A stretch of DNA of 12,115 nucleotides from Candidatus Cloacimonadota bacterium (GTDB lineage Bacteria; Muiribacteriota; UBA6191; JACPRK01), in NCBI GenBank assembly GCA_021772705.1, contig JAJFLN010000819.1:1-12115 (forward strand), in the 5' to 3' direction. The notes below the pieces were generated by a model, which had not been told where the DNA came from, did not search any database, and worked only from the letters and a program-made list of their open reading frames with translations. Shown piece after piece: positions 6,232 through 12,115 of this stretch. The position numbers and the translations under genes were made by a program. Within the stretch, counting starts at the first letter, position 1. Each line of letters opens with the position of its first letter.

Positions 6232-6260
6232 AAGATACCGCAGCGCGCAAGAAGGGTCAA
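6232..6260 (-). promoter_or_regulatory. Sigma-70-like promoter of tadE
   Basis: The minus strand has TTGACC (6260-6255), a 17-base spacer and TATCTT (6237-6232). The -35 matches TTGACA at five of six bases and the -10 matches TATAAT at four of six. Transcription would start near 6225 and leave a leader of about 75 bases before the ATG at 6150. Confidence 0.5.
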
Positions 6261-6389
6261 GGCGGGAGCGAGGGATGGGCGTCGGGCGTCGGGCCCCCGG
6301 GGCCTGCTGACTCAAGAAAGATTCGACAGCCAGAGATTCCTGCCTTCCCACTCCGTCACACGGCGACACTCAGGAGGGCATGATGGTCC

Positions 6390-6414
6390 CAGCTGTGACA
6401 TTCTGTCTCAGCTG
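6390..6414 (-). other. Hairpin overlapping the stop codon of the YgfK-like gene
   Basis: On the minus strand CAGCTG, one A-A mismatch and GACA pair with TGTC and CAGCTG around a GAA loop. The structure spans the TGA at 6410-6408. No U-run follows, so at best it is a weak or Rho-assisted 3' end. The odd palindrome GGCCCCCGGGGCC at 6292-6304 lies further downstream in the same gap. Confidence 0.4.
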
Positions 6415-8621
6415 GCGGCGTTGATATAGTTGACCTGCTTCAGGTCCATGACGCCGTCAAAGACGCTCTTCATGATGTAATACCGGCTCAGGTCGAGACG
6501 GTGACCCTTCGGCGTACCTTCCCGGGCTGACTTCTGACTCACCTCGCCGGTACCGCAGGCCAGCTCCACTTCGAATCGGGAGTCCGTGAACCGGGCCACT
6601 CCTCGAGCCTGATCCACGGCCAGCTCGTACTCCTGGCCCTCGATACGGCCGTACATCTTCACCCCGCCCTCCTCGGAGAGGAAGACGAATCCGTCATGAT
6701 CGTCATGCCGTTTCCAGTACTCCAGGCTCCCGAAAAACCGAGGCTTCACCACGAAGGGTCCCCCGTCCTCCGGACAGTAGGTGTCACAGTTTCCACACTC
6801 GTTGCAGAAGTCGCTGAAGTTCGCAATCTGGTGCGACTTCTCGACCTGGAACCGGCTCTCGCCAACCTCTGAAACTCCACCCTCTGTCATCTCCAGCTGG
6901 GGATAGGTCACGTCCAGTGGGGCAATGTCGTAGGTGAAGTTGGCGTCGTTGGGACAGACCGGGACACACTTGTCGCAGTTGATGCAGTCGAACAGATAGA
7001 GCTGAGAACCTATCTTCCTCGGCTCCACCTGGTTCTTCTCTCTCCCGTATCTGGGGCTCGCCTGCACTCGCCCAACGATAGGGCCCATGTTCTCCAGGGC
7101 CGCAGCACGGGCGATGCGGCCGTGCAGGCCGTCCAGCAGGTCCGGGAAGCGGGTCGCGCTGAAGCTGGCCCCCAGAGCTCGTTCGATCTCAGACTTGCCT
7201 CGGCTGATCCGGCTCGAAAGGTCGACAGGGGATTTCCCTACCGCCGACAGTAGATCCGCCTCGAGGCTGGCCACTCGTGCCGCCGCTCCGTCAGCCAGGC
7301 TCGGCCCGGCCACGGCGTGACGCAGTCGCACGGCCTCGACGGCCAGAGGCTCGAGGGACCGTTGGATTGCTGTCTTGCCTAGCCCTTCCGACATGACGAT
7401 GTAGTCCTCGATGCAGCTCGTACCGAGCCCCTTCATCCGGCCCTCCAGCTCCGACAGATAACCCGAGAGCCGGCCGTAGCCGCCGGTTTTGAGCAGATCC
7501 GTACAGGTCGTGATCGGGGTGAAGCCGCAGGCCACTGCGTCAGAGAAGTTCTTCCTGTCGATCCCGGCGCTGAAGGAGACCGGCAGATCGAATCCCAGTG
7601 CCCGCCTCAGCTCCTGGGCCAGGGTCATGCTGATCACATGCAGAGGCGGCCCGGACAGGTACATCACAGGGTCCGTGAAGTACTTCTGGTGGTTCTGTAC
7701 CACCAGTGTGTTGGTGAACTTGACCCCCACGGTTCGGCCAGCCTGACCGGCGGCTGCAGTCAATCGCCTGACGATCCCCAGAGCATCGGGGAAGTGCAGG
7801 TCCTTCTCGAAGGCGTCCTGGGTGGTCGACAGCTGTGCGTAGCCCATCAGCTCGTTCAGCAAGTGATCGACCCGTGGTTTGCCCAGCAGGGTGGGATTCA
7901 GCTTGATCACCGTGTCGATACCCATCTCGGTCACCAGGAAGTGAACGATCTTCTCGATCTCGTCAGCCGGACAGCCGTGGAACGTGGAGAGGGTGATCGT
8001 CTCGGCGATGCGGGTCTTGAAGTCGAAGTCCCGGTACCGGGACCACTCATCGGGGATCTCGCTCCGGAGCTCGTCGACGATCTTCGTGGCATCCCTCAGA
8101 CCCTCAATCCAGGCCATGATCTCCGGCGACTGGATGCCCTTCAGATCGTAGCCAACGGACATGTCGAAGACCGTGTCGTCCCGGTCAGGACCCGGCCGTT
8201 CGCCCACGATCCGGCTGTCCCGGAGCATGTCGATCATCATGGATGCCTTGACGTACTCCCGGAGAGAGTCTGCCAGCCTGAGCTCCTGGGACCACTCCAC
8301 GTTGAACCCGATGTTTCCCGCGTAGATACAGGGCCGGGGAATGTCGAGCTGATCCATGATCTGAACGGTCTTCAGCTCGATCACCCGGGCCCCTCCGAGC
8401 CAGGACAGAACGATGTTCTGGGCCAGCTGACTCTGGGGTCCCGCCGCAGGACCCACCGGCGTCGATGCCGGTCGTCCCAGGAACCGGATCGAGATGTCCA
8501 GATCCGGATCTCCTCGATAGAAGCTCTTGGCCTTCAGGTCGAAGATCGATTCGTTCGTGTCCCACTCCCGCTTCATCCGCCGGAGCAGTGTGGCAAAGGG
8601 TGCTGGATAGAGTTCGGCCAT
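6408..8621 (-). CDS. YgfK-like iron-sulfur oxidoreductase lacking the FAD/NAD(P)H domain
   Basis: This protein of about 737 residues resembles E. coli YgfK (annotated as a putative selenate reductase subunit, about 1,030 residues). The N-terminal part is dihydroorotate/glutamate synthase-like, with TPVGPAAGPQSQLAQNIV (residues 54-71), ELKTVQIMD (82-90), STFHGCP (212-218), KLNPTLLG (240-247) and LLKTGGYGRLSGY (376-388). The C-terminal part holds two complete 4Fe-4S motifs, C-x2-C-x2-C-x3-C-P at 546-557 and 606-617. Between them YgfK normally has a GltD-like FAD/NAD(P)H domain. Here only about 120 residues of probably helical linker remain, so electrons must pass to or from a partner protein. 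YgfK genes sit with ssnA, xanthine dehydrogenase-like and mocA genes, as they partly do here. The true reaction is not established for the family. GGGAGG lies five bases before the ATG at 8621 and two before an ATG at 8624, so 8621 is used. Confidence 0.85.
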   Translation of the reverse strand: MAELYPAPFATLLRRMKREWDTNESIFDLKAKSFYRGDPDLDISIRFLGRPASTPVGPAAGPQSQLAQNIVLSWLGGARVIELKTVQIMDQLDIPRPCIYAGNIGFNVEWSQELRLADSLREYVKASMMIDMLRDSRIVGERPGPDRDDTVFDMSVGYDLKGIQSPEIMAWIEGLRDATKIVDELRSEIPDEWSRYRDFDFKTRIAETITLSTFHGCPADEIEKIVHFLVTEMGIDTVIKLNPTLLGKPRVDHLLNELMGYAQLSTTQDAFEKDLHFPDALGIVRRLTAAAGQAGRTVGVKFTNTLVVQNHQKYFTDPVMYLSGPPLHVISMTLAQELRRALGFDLPVSFSAGIDRKNFSDAVACGFTPITTCTDLLKTGGYGRLSGYLSELEGRMKGLGTSCIEDYIVMSEGLGKTAIQRSLEPLAVEAVRLRHAVAGPSLADGAAARVASLEADLLSAVGKSPVDLSSRISRGKSEIERALGASFSATRFPDLLDGLHGRIARAAALENMGPIVGRVQASPRYGREKNQVEPRKIGSQLYLFDCINCDKCVPVCPNDANFTYDIAPLDVTYPQLEMTEGGVSEVGESRFQVEKSHQIANFSDFCNECGNCDTYCPEDGGPFVVKPRFFGSLEYWKRHDDHDGFVFLSEEGGVKMYGRIEGQEYELAVDQARGVARFTDSRFEVELACGTGEVSQKSAREGTPKGHRLDLSRYYIMKSVFDGVMDLKQVNYINAAS

Positions 8622-8809
8622 CATGTCCTCCCAGGCCGGTTGCCGGCCGCCGCCAGCTTAGTCCAGACCCGGGTTTGATTTCAAAGACGCCCGTCGAGGA
8701 GGGGTGCATGTCGACAGGCCTGCGGCCGCAATTGAGGATCAGGTCGCACACGGAGGCCATAGAAAACACAGCTACCCAATGTGCCCAGTACGAGCCCGCC
8801 CCAAAGAAG

Positions 8810-8845
8810 CTCTGTGACCTCCGAGACCTCTGCGATCTCCGTGTA
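8810..8845. repeat. Four-unit 9-bp tandem repeat
   Basis: CTCTGTGAC, CTCCGAGAC, CTCTGCGAT and CTCCGTGTA follow each other without gaps. Similar CTCTGTGAC-type strings occur between genes in many environmental genomes and give spurious LCDLRDLCDLR peptides; that recollection was not checked here. Its function is unknown. Confidence 0.65.
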
Positions 8846-8905
8846 ACTTCCCGGGTGATCGCAGCTCAAGCCATCCCCTGCCTGACATGCTCCCCGTCGA
8901 GGGTT

Positions 8906-8924
8906 CTTCGTCGCCTCAACGAAG
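8906..8924 (-). other. Weak hairpin after the membrane-protein gene
   Basis: CTTCGT and ACGAAG form a six-base stem around seven bases, about ten bases after the stop codon. No U-run follows on the minus strand, so a terminator role is doubtful. Confidence 0.3.
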
Positions 8925-8933
8925 CAGGGTGCC

Positions 8934-9497
8934 TCACTGCCAGATGGGGTCTCGGGGCAGCACGGTCCACTTCAGGGATTTCTTCTGATCCCGGGTCAGG
9001 CGAAATCCGCCACGGACGAGAAAGGGTGCGGACTTGCCCTGGGGAAGATCCCGGACCACGCCATAGGCGTTCCCCAGGATCTTCCCGCCGCCGGTCCGAA
9101 GCTCGGCAACCAGGTTGACGCGTCGAAGCCCCCGAGAGCCCAGGTTGCTGACATGGCCATGGAGCGTGATCTCTCCGGGGATGATCCTCAGGTTCTCCAC
9201 CACCACCTCCAGGTCCTGGACCACGACTTCCGGGACCGGGATGGAGCTTGGAGGCGGCTTTCTCGTGGCCCGTGGATCCTCGCCGCTGGCCACGACGCTG
9301 CTCTGGTCAATGTAGCCAAAGGTGGCCATGGTGACCACGATGGCCACCGCCGCCGCCACATACAGCCAGCTTCCCTTCGTCGGTCTCGTTGCACGTCTCG
9401 GGCGTCGGGCTGCCAAGCGACGGGCTGCGCTCGCCATGGGACGACCGGAATCGCCGTCGGCCTCATTGCTGGCCTGACCGGATTCGATTGCTCGCAT
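8934..9497 (-). CDS. Single-pass membrane protein with a FxLYD/DUF3426-like external domain
   Basis: With the start used here the protein has 187 residues. A polar, Arg-rich N-terminal tail (about 1-43) is followed by one membrane helix, WLYVAAAVAIVVTMATFGYI (44-63). A Pro-rich linker (PPPSSIPVPE) leads to a beta-sandwich-like domain with HGHVSNLGSRGLRRVNLVAEL, GNAYGVVRDLPQG and PFLVRGGF. The pattern of 'difference from the unmodified state' strands recalls FxLYD or DUF3426 domains, which usually face the periplasm and have no known catalytic role. The frame stays open to a GTG at 9689, but that part is compositionally unlike a protein and would overlap the ribosome site region of the divergent gene. 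ATG 9497 is preferred, though its Shine-Dalgarno is weak; 9602 and 9437 are alternatives. It runs toward the YgfK-like gene on the same strand, about 310 bases away. Its role is unknown. Confidence 0.65.
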   Translation of the reverse strand: MRAIESGQASNEADGDSGRPMASAARRLAARRPRRATRPTKGSWLYVAAAVAIVVTMATFGYIDQSSVVASGEDPRATRKPPPSSIPVPEVVVQDLEVVVENLRIIPGEITLHGHVSNLGSRGLRRVNLVAELRTGGGKILGNAYGVVRDLPQGKSAPFLVRGGFRLTRDQKKSLKWTVLPRDPIWQ

Positions 9498-9691
9498 CTT
9501 GTCCGAGAGAGTCCCTTTTGGACCCGATCTTCGGATGGCTGCCACCCTTGGCTCCCTTCCGTTACGAGGATAACTGCCGGGCTGCCGGTCTGCAATCGAC
9601 ATCCTTTGCTGGCCGCTTGTGGTAAACAGTGCCGAACCCGTGCTCCTTCCGATCCTGAAAGGCGGCACATGCGACCCGGGAGGTCCCACCC
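9498..9691. other. Divergent intergenic region before the deaminase gene
   Basis: This 194-base gap separates the membrane-protein gene (leftward) from the deaminase operon (rightward) and must hold promoters for one or both. GGATAAC at 9568-9574 could be a -10 element with TTGGCT at 9548 as a poorly spaced -35, but neither is convincing. GGGAGG at 9678-9683 is the ribosome binding site of the deaminase gene, eight bases before its GTG. Confidence 0.4.
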
Positions 9692-11068
9692 GTGCCGGAA
9701 GAGTCCATCCTGATCCAGAACGCGCTCCTCGTCGCCACCGTCGACGACGACTTCTCCCAGATACCTGGCGGCGACGTGCATGTTGTCGGAAACCGTATCG
9801 AGGCAGTCGGTCCGAATCTTGACGTCCAGGCCGACAAGACAGTCGACGCCCGAGGCTGCCTGGTGCTGCCGGGATTCGTGAATTGCCACCATCACCTCTA
9901 CCAGACCCTGACCCGCGCCTTGCCGGCCGTGCAGGATGCCAAGCTCTTCGACTGGCTCACTCATCTATATAGGGTCTGGGAGAGAATCACCCCCGAGGCC
10001 GTTCACGTCAGCGCTCAGGTCGGCCTGGGAGAGCTGCTCCTGACGGGATGCACCTCTTCCACGGATCACTTCTACCTGTTTCCCCAGTCCCAGCCCGGAG
10101 ACCTGCTGGACCGGACCCTCGAGGGAGCCCAGGCCGTCGGCATCCGGTTCCATCCCACTCGGGGAAGCATGTCCCTGGGCAAGTCGAAGGGGGGGCTGCC
10201 TCCGGACCACGTCACTCAGGATGAGGCCACGATCCTGGCCGACTGCGAGAGGGTCATGAAGGCCCATCATGACCCGGAGCCCCTGTCCATGTGCCGGGTC
10301 GGTCTCGCTCCCTGTTCTCCCTTCTCCGTGACCCCCGAGCTGATGCGCGACACGGTTCGCTTCGCCAGGGAACATGGCCTGAGAGTTCACACTCATCTGG
10401 CCGAGACCCTCGACGAGGAGGAGTTTTGCCTCGAGAGATTCGGCAAACGGCCCGTGGCCCTGATGGAGGAGCTGGAGTGGCTCGGCGATGACGTCTGGTA
10501 CGCCCACGCCGTCCACCTCGATGACAGCGAGATCGAGCAGATGGCCCGGACCGGCACCGGTGTGGGCCATTGCCCCACCTCGAACCTGCGACTCGGCTCC
10601 GGCATCTCTCCCGTGCGGAAGATGCTCCACGCCGGGGTCCCCGTCGGTCTCGGCGTCGATGGCAGCGCCAGCAACGACTCCAGTGACATGCTGGGCGAGC
10701 TCCGGAGCTGCCTCCTGATCCACCGGATCAAGAGCGGGGTCGACTCCATGCCCGTCAAGGACGTGATCCGTATGGCCTGCCGGGGCGGCGCCCGTGTCCT
10801 CGGCCGGGACGACATCGGCAGCCTGGAACCGGGCAAGGCGGCGGACCTGGTCCTCTGGGACCTCACCGGTCTTGGCCACGCCGGAGCCCTTCACGATCCC
10901 CTGGGAGCCCTGCTGCTGGCCGGGGACAGCCATCTGGCTCGAATGGTACTGGTCAACGGTCAGGTCGTTGTCGACCAGGGCCGCCTTACCCGGGTGGATG
11001 AGAAGGAGCTGGCCGCCCGGGCCAACGGGATTGCTCAGCGACTGGCCCAGGAGCCTGTCCTGGGGTAA
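9692..11068 (+). CDS. 8-oxoguanine deaminase-like amidohydrolase (SsnA/AtzB relative)
   Basis: This 458-residue cytoplasmic metallo-hydrolase belongs to the COG0402 branch of the amidohydrolase superfamily. Metal and catalytic residues are all visible: H66-x-H68 in GFVNCHHHLYQT, H235 and E238 in THLAE, H272 in YAHAVHLDD, and D323 in GVDGSASNDSS. The stretch TRGSMSLGKSKGGLPPD (156-172) and the DGSASNDSS motif are characteristic of 8-oxoguanine deaminases such as the Pseudomonas enzyme, which turn 8-oxoguanine into urate. Hydroxyatrazine-type hydrolases are the nearest alternative. The C-terminus carries the usual beta-sandwich strands (GKAADLVLWD, MVLVNGQVVVDQG). The GTG start at 9692 is supported by GGGAGG. 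It leads a three-gene plus-strand cluster with molybdenum-cofactor-type genes, divergent from the YgfK-like gene, which points to purine breakdown. Confidence 0.9.
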   Translation: MPEESILIQNALLVATVDDDFSQIPGGDVHVVGNRIEAVGPNLDVQADKTVDARGCLVLPGFVNCHHHLYQTLTRALPAVQDAKLFDWLTHLYRVWERITPEAVHVSAQVGLGELLLTGCTSSTDHFYLFPQSQPGDLLDRTLEGAQAVGIRFHPTRGSMSLGKSKGGLPPDHVTQDEATILADCERVMKAHHDPEPLSMCRVGLAPCSPFSVTPELMRDTVRFAREHGLRVHTHLAETLDEEEFCLERFGKRPVALMEELEWLGDDVWYAHAVHLDDSEIEQMARTGTGVGHCPTSNLRLGSGISPVRKMLHAGVPVGLGVDGSASNDSSDMLGELRSCLLIHRIKSGVDSMPVKDVIRMACRGGARVLGRDDIGSLEPGKAADLVLWDLTGLGHAGALHDPLGALLLAGDSHLARMVLVNGQVVVDQGRLTRVDEKELAARANGIAQRLAQEPVLG

Positions 11069-11124
11069 CGTGAGGGTGACCGCCGGGACGAGGAGTGCCC
11101 GGCCCGTCGACGAAGGAAGTTCTC

Positions 11125-11403
11125 ATGCCGAAGATCTCCGTACGCCTCTATACCGCCCTGAAGGACCGCGCCGGCCAGGAACGCTACGACCTGACGGCCA
11201 GCAACGTGGCCCAGCTTCTGAAGAAGCTGAGCGCCGAGCTGCCCGAGGCGGCACGAGAAGGAATGTTCGACGACAGCGGTAAGGTGCGCGGCCGGTTCAC
11301 TCTCTGCCTGAACACGGCGATGTTGAATCCTCGTGAGTTCGGGAAGATCAAGCTGCAAGAGGGCGACACCGTACACGTGATGCCTCCCATCGCCGGAGGC
11401 TAG
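11125..11403 (+). CDS. MoaD/ThiS-type sulfur carrier protein
   Basis: This 92-residue ubiquitin-fold protein ends in EGDTVHVMPPIAGG. The terminal Gly-Gly is the site that is adenylated and converted to a thiocarboxylate, and the PPIAGG tail is typical of MoaD, the small subunit of molybdopterin synthase that supplies the dithiolene sulfurs. It may serve molybdenum or tungsten cofactor assembly. No MoaE or MoeB gene is visible. It starts 56 bases after the deaminase stop, with a GAAGGAAG site just upstream, and ends nine bases before the nucleotidyltransferase gene, so the three genes are probably cotranscribed. ThiS or another sulfur carrier is less likely because MoaD-type tails fit better and no thiamine genes are near. 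Confidence 0.85.
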   Translation: MPKISVRLYTALKDRAGQERYDLTASNVAQLLKKLSAELPEAAREGMFDDSGKVRGRFTLCLNTAMLNPREFGKIKLQEGDTVHVMPPIAGG

Positions 11404-11412
11404 CCGGGTCTC

Positions 11413-12036
11413 ATGTCCAGTCATCTCGGAGCTCCCAGACAGCGGGTAGCGGCAGTCATCCTGGCCGGAGGTGAATCGAGCCGGATGGGGCGTCCCAAGG
11501 CTCTGCTGCCTTTGGACGGAGCCACCTTTCTCCAGACCATCTGCAAGCGGCTGAGACGGGCCGGCGTCGGAGATATCCTCGTCGTCGCCGCCAGCGCGGC
11601 CGGACCGATCCGTGACGCAGGCGTGCTGCGAGATGAGCGCCTGGTGGAGAACCCGAAGCCCGAGAACGGTCAGCTCTCCTCCCTGCAGGCCGGCGTCGCG
11701 GCCCTGGGCCCCGCTATCCCAGCAGCCGTCTGTTGCCTCGTGGACCACCCCCAAGTCGCCGTCGACACCTACGTGCGCCTCATCCAGGCCTGGCGGCTCA
11801 ATCGAGGCAGCATTGTTCTCCCCAGGTGCAACGGAAAGCACGGCCACCCCATCGTCATAGACCGCCGTTTCTTCAAGGAACTCCTGCAGCTTCCCCCGGA
11901 AGCCACGATGCGCGCCATCGTTCACCGAAACGACGAGGAGACCTTGGATGTGGACGTGGACGACCCGGCCATCAACCGGGACGTGGACACTCCGGAGGAT
12001 TACGAGGCCCTGACAGGCCAGAAGCTGGGAAGCTAG
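11413..12036 (+). CDS. MocA/MobA-like molybdopterin nucleotidyltransferase
   Basis: This 207-residue protein has the Rossmann-like NTP-transferase fold. The nucleotide-binding LAGGESSRMGRPK (17-29) opens the domain. It also has NGQLSSLQAGV (85-95), the metal-binding LVDHP (109-113), KHGHPIVID (142-150) and the closing DVDTPEDY (190-197). Enzymes of this type add CMP or GMP to molybdopterin to make the dinucleotide cofactor. The MocA branch, which makes the cytosine form used by xanthine dehydrogenase-type hydroxylases, is favoured by the deaminase/YgfK context, but the nucleotide cannot be read with certainty from sequence. The start is nine bases after the moaD-like stop, with GGAGG inside that gene's end a rather long 13 bases before the ATG. 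Confidence 0.85.
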   Translation: MSSHLGAPRQRVAAVILAGGESSRMGRPKALLPLDGATFLQTICKRLRRAGVGDILVVAASAAGPIRDAGVLRDERLVENPKPENGQLSSLQAGVAALGPAIPAAVCCLVDHPQVAVDTYVRLIQAWRLNRGSIVLPRCNGKHGHPIVIDRRFFKELLQLPPEATMRAIVHRNDEETLDVDVDDPAINRDVDTPEDYEALTGQKLGS

Positions 12037-12066
12037 CCAGTTCCCGCCCGGAAACCCGTTCGGCCC

Positions 12067-12095
12067 GACCCTTCGGCAAGCTCAGGAGAGGGGTC
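12067..12095. repeat. Hairpin-forming CTTCGGCAAGCTCAGGA element
   Basis: GACCCTTC and GAGGGGTC pair over eight bases (one G-U) around GGCAAGCTCAGGA. It begins about 30 bases after the nucleotidyltransferase stop. The core closely resembles the CTTCGACAAGCTCAGG strings that recur between genes in many bacterial genomes (recalled, not searched). It may act as an operon-end structure, but no T-run follows. A short GCCAGT/ACTGGC inverted repeat (12036-12041 and 12110-12115) encloses it. Confidence 0.5.
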
Positions 12096-12115
12096 TCTGA
12101 CGCTCCAACACTGGC

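Larger units (their letters stand above)
8622..8933. other. Intergenic region between the YgfK-like gene and the membrane-protein gene
   Basis: About 310 bases with no convincing gene. It holds the Shine-Dalgarno of the YgfK-like gene (8627-8632), a TTTGA-TT-TCAAA inverted repeat at 8674-8685, a ten-base palindrome TGCGGCCGCA at 8721-8730, a 9-bp tandem repeat at 8810-8845 and a small hairpin at 8906-8924. No promoter with good -35 and -10 boxes was recognised. Confidence 0.5.

Noticed and set aside
7638..8678. Plus-strand open frame of 346 codons opposite the YgfK-like gene
   Set aside because: It is antisense to a well-conserved protein and has no motif of its own.
8633..8690. TTGAAA as a -35 box for the YgfK-like gene
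   Set aside because: At 17 bases spacing the -10 position reads CTAAGC, which is too far from TATAAT.
8465..9118. Plus-strand open frame containing LCDLRDLCDLR
   Set aside because: The peptide comes from the 9-bp tandem repeat and the frame crosses the ends of two minus-strand genes.
9498..9689. GTG start at 9689 for the membrane-protein gene
   Set aside because: It would overlap the divergent gene's leader and adds a compositionally poor peptide. The ATG at 9497 fits better, though it is not proven.
9965..10933. Minus-strand open frame of 322 codons opposite the deaminase gene
   Set aside because: It is a shadow of the high-GC deaminase reading frame, whose catalytic residues are all present on the plus strand.
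11035..11925. Minus-strand open frame opposite the moaD- and mocA-like genes
   Set aside because: It spans two real genes and their gap, which a true gene would not be expected to do, and shows no family motif.

Overview
The window is GC-rich bacterial DNA with three blocks. No rRNA or tRNA gene, CRISPR array, transposase or phage gene is visible. The organism cannot be named from this window. High GC, Tad-type envelope proteins, likely sigma-54 promoters, a DUF3473-type polysaccharide deacetylase and a molybdenum/purine enzyme cluster would suit a free-living member of a group such as Acidobacteriota, Myxococcota or a related lineage. That placement is inference.

Block 1 (about 1-6150, all on the minus strand) concerns the cell envelope. 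In transcription order it holds a small TadE-like protein (6150-5689), two paralogous TadG-like secreted or anchored proteins (5492-3408 and 3118-1220), a polysaccharide deacetylase (1129-308) and the start of a family 2 glycosyltransferase (273 to beyond the left edge). The two TadG-like proteins are the most unusual content. They share an N-terminal membrane anchor, a beta-rich middle, a C-x3-CC-x2-C cluster and a C-terminal module. Each also carries long, different His/Asp/Thr/Glu-rich repeats, encoded by DNA minisatellites of 15 and 33 bp. Each gene is preceded by a -24/-12 sequence fitting a sigma-54 promoter. The upstream copy also has a 17-bp tandem repeat where an enhancer-binding protein would be expected to bind. 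TadE instead has a sigma-70-like promoter.

Block 2 (6408-9497, minus strand) holds a YgfK-like iron-sulfur protein and a small membrane-anchored protein of unknown role. The YgfK-like protein keeps the flavin TIM-barrel-like part and the paired 4Fe-4S clusters but lacks the central FAD/NAD(P)H domain of E. coli YgfK.

Block 3 (9692-12036, plus strand, divergent from block 2) holds an 8-oxoguanine deaminase-like amidohydrolase, a MoaD-type sulfur carrier and a MocA/MobA-like nucleotidyltransferase, closely spaced like an operon. Blocks 2 and 3 together resemble the ygfK-ssnA-mocA neighbourhoods linked to purine breakdown by molybdenum hydroxylases. No hydroxylase gene lies in the window, so one would have to be encoded nearby or elsewhere.
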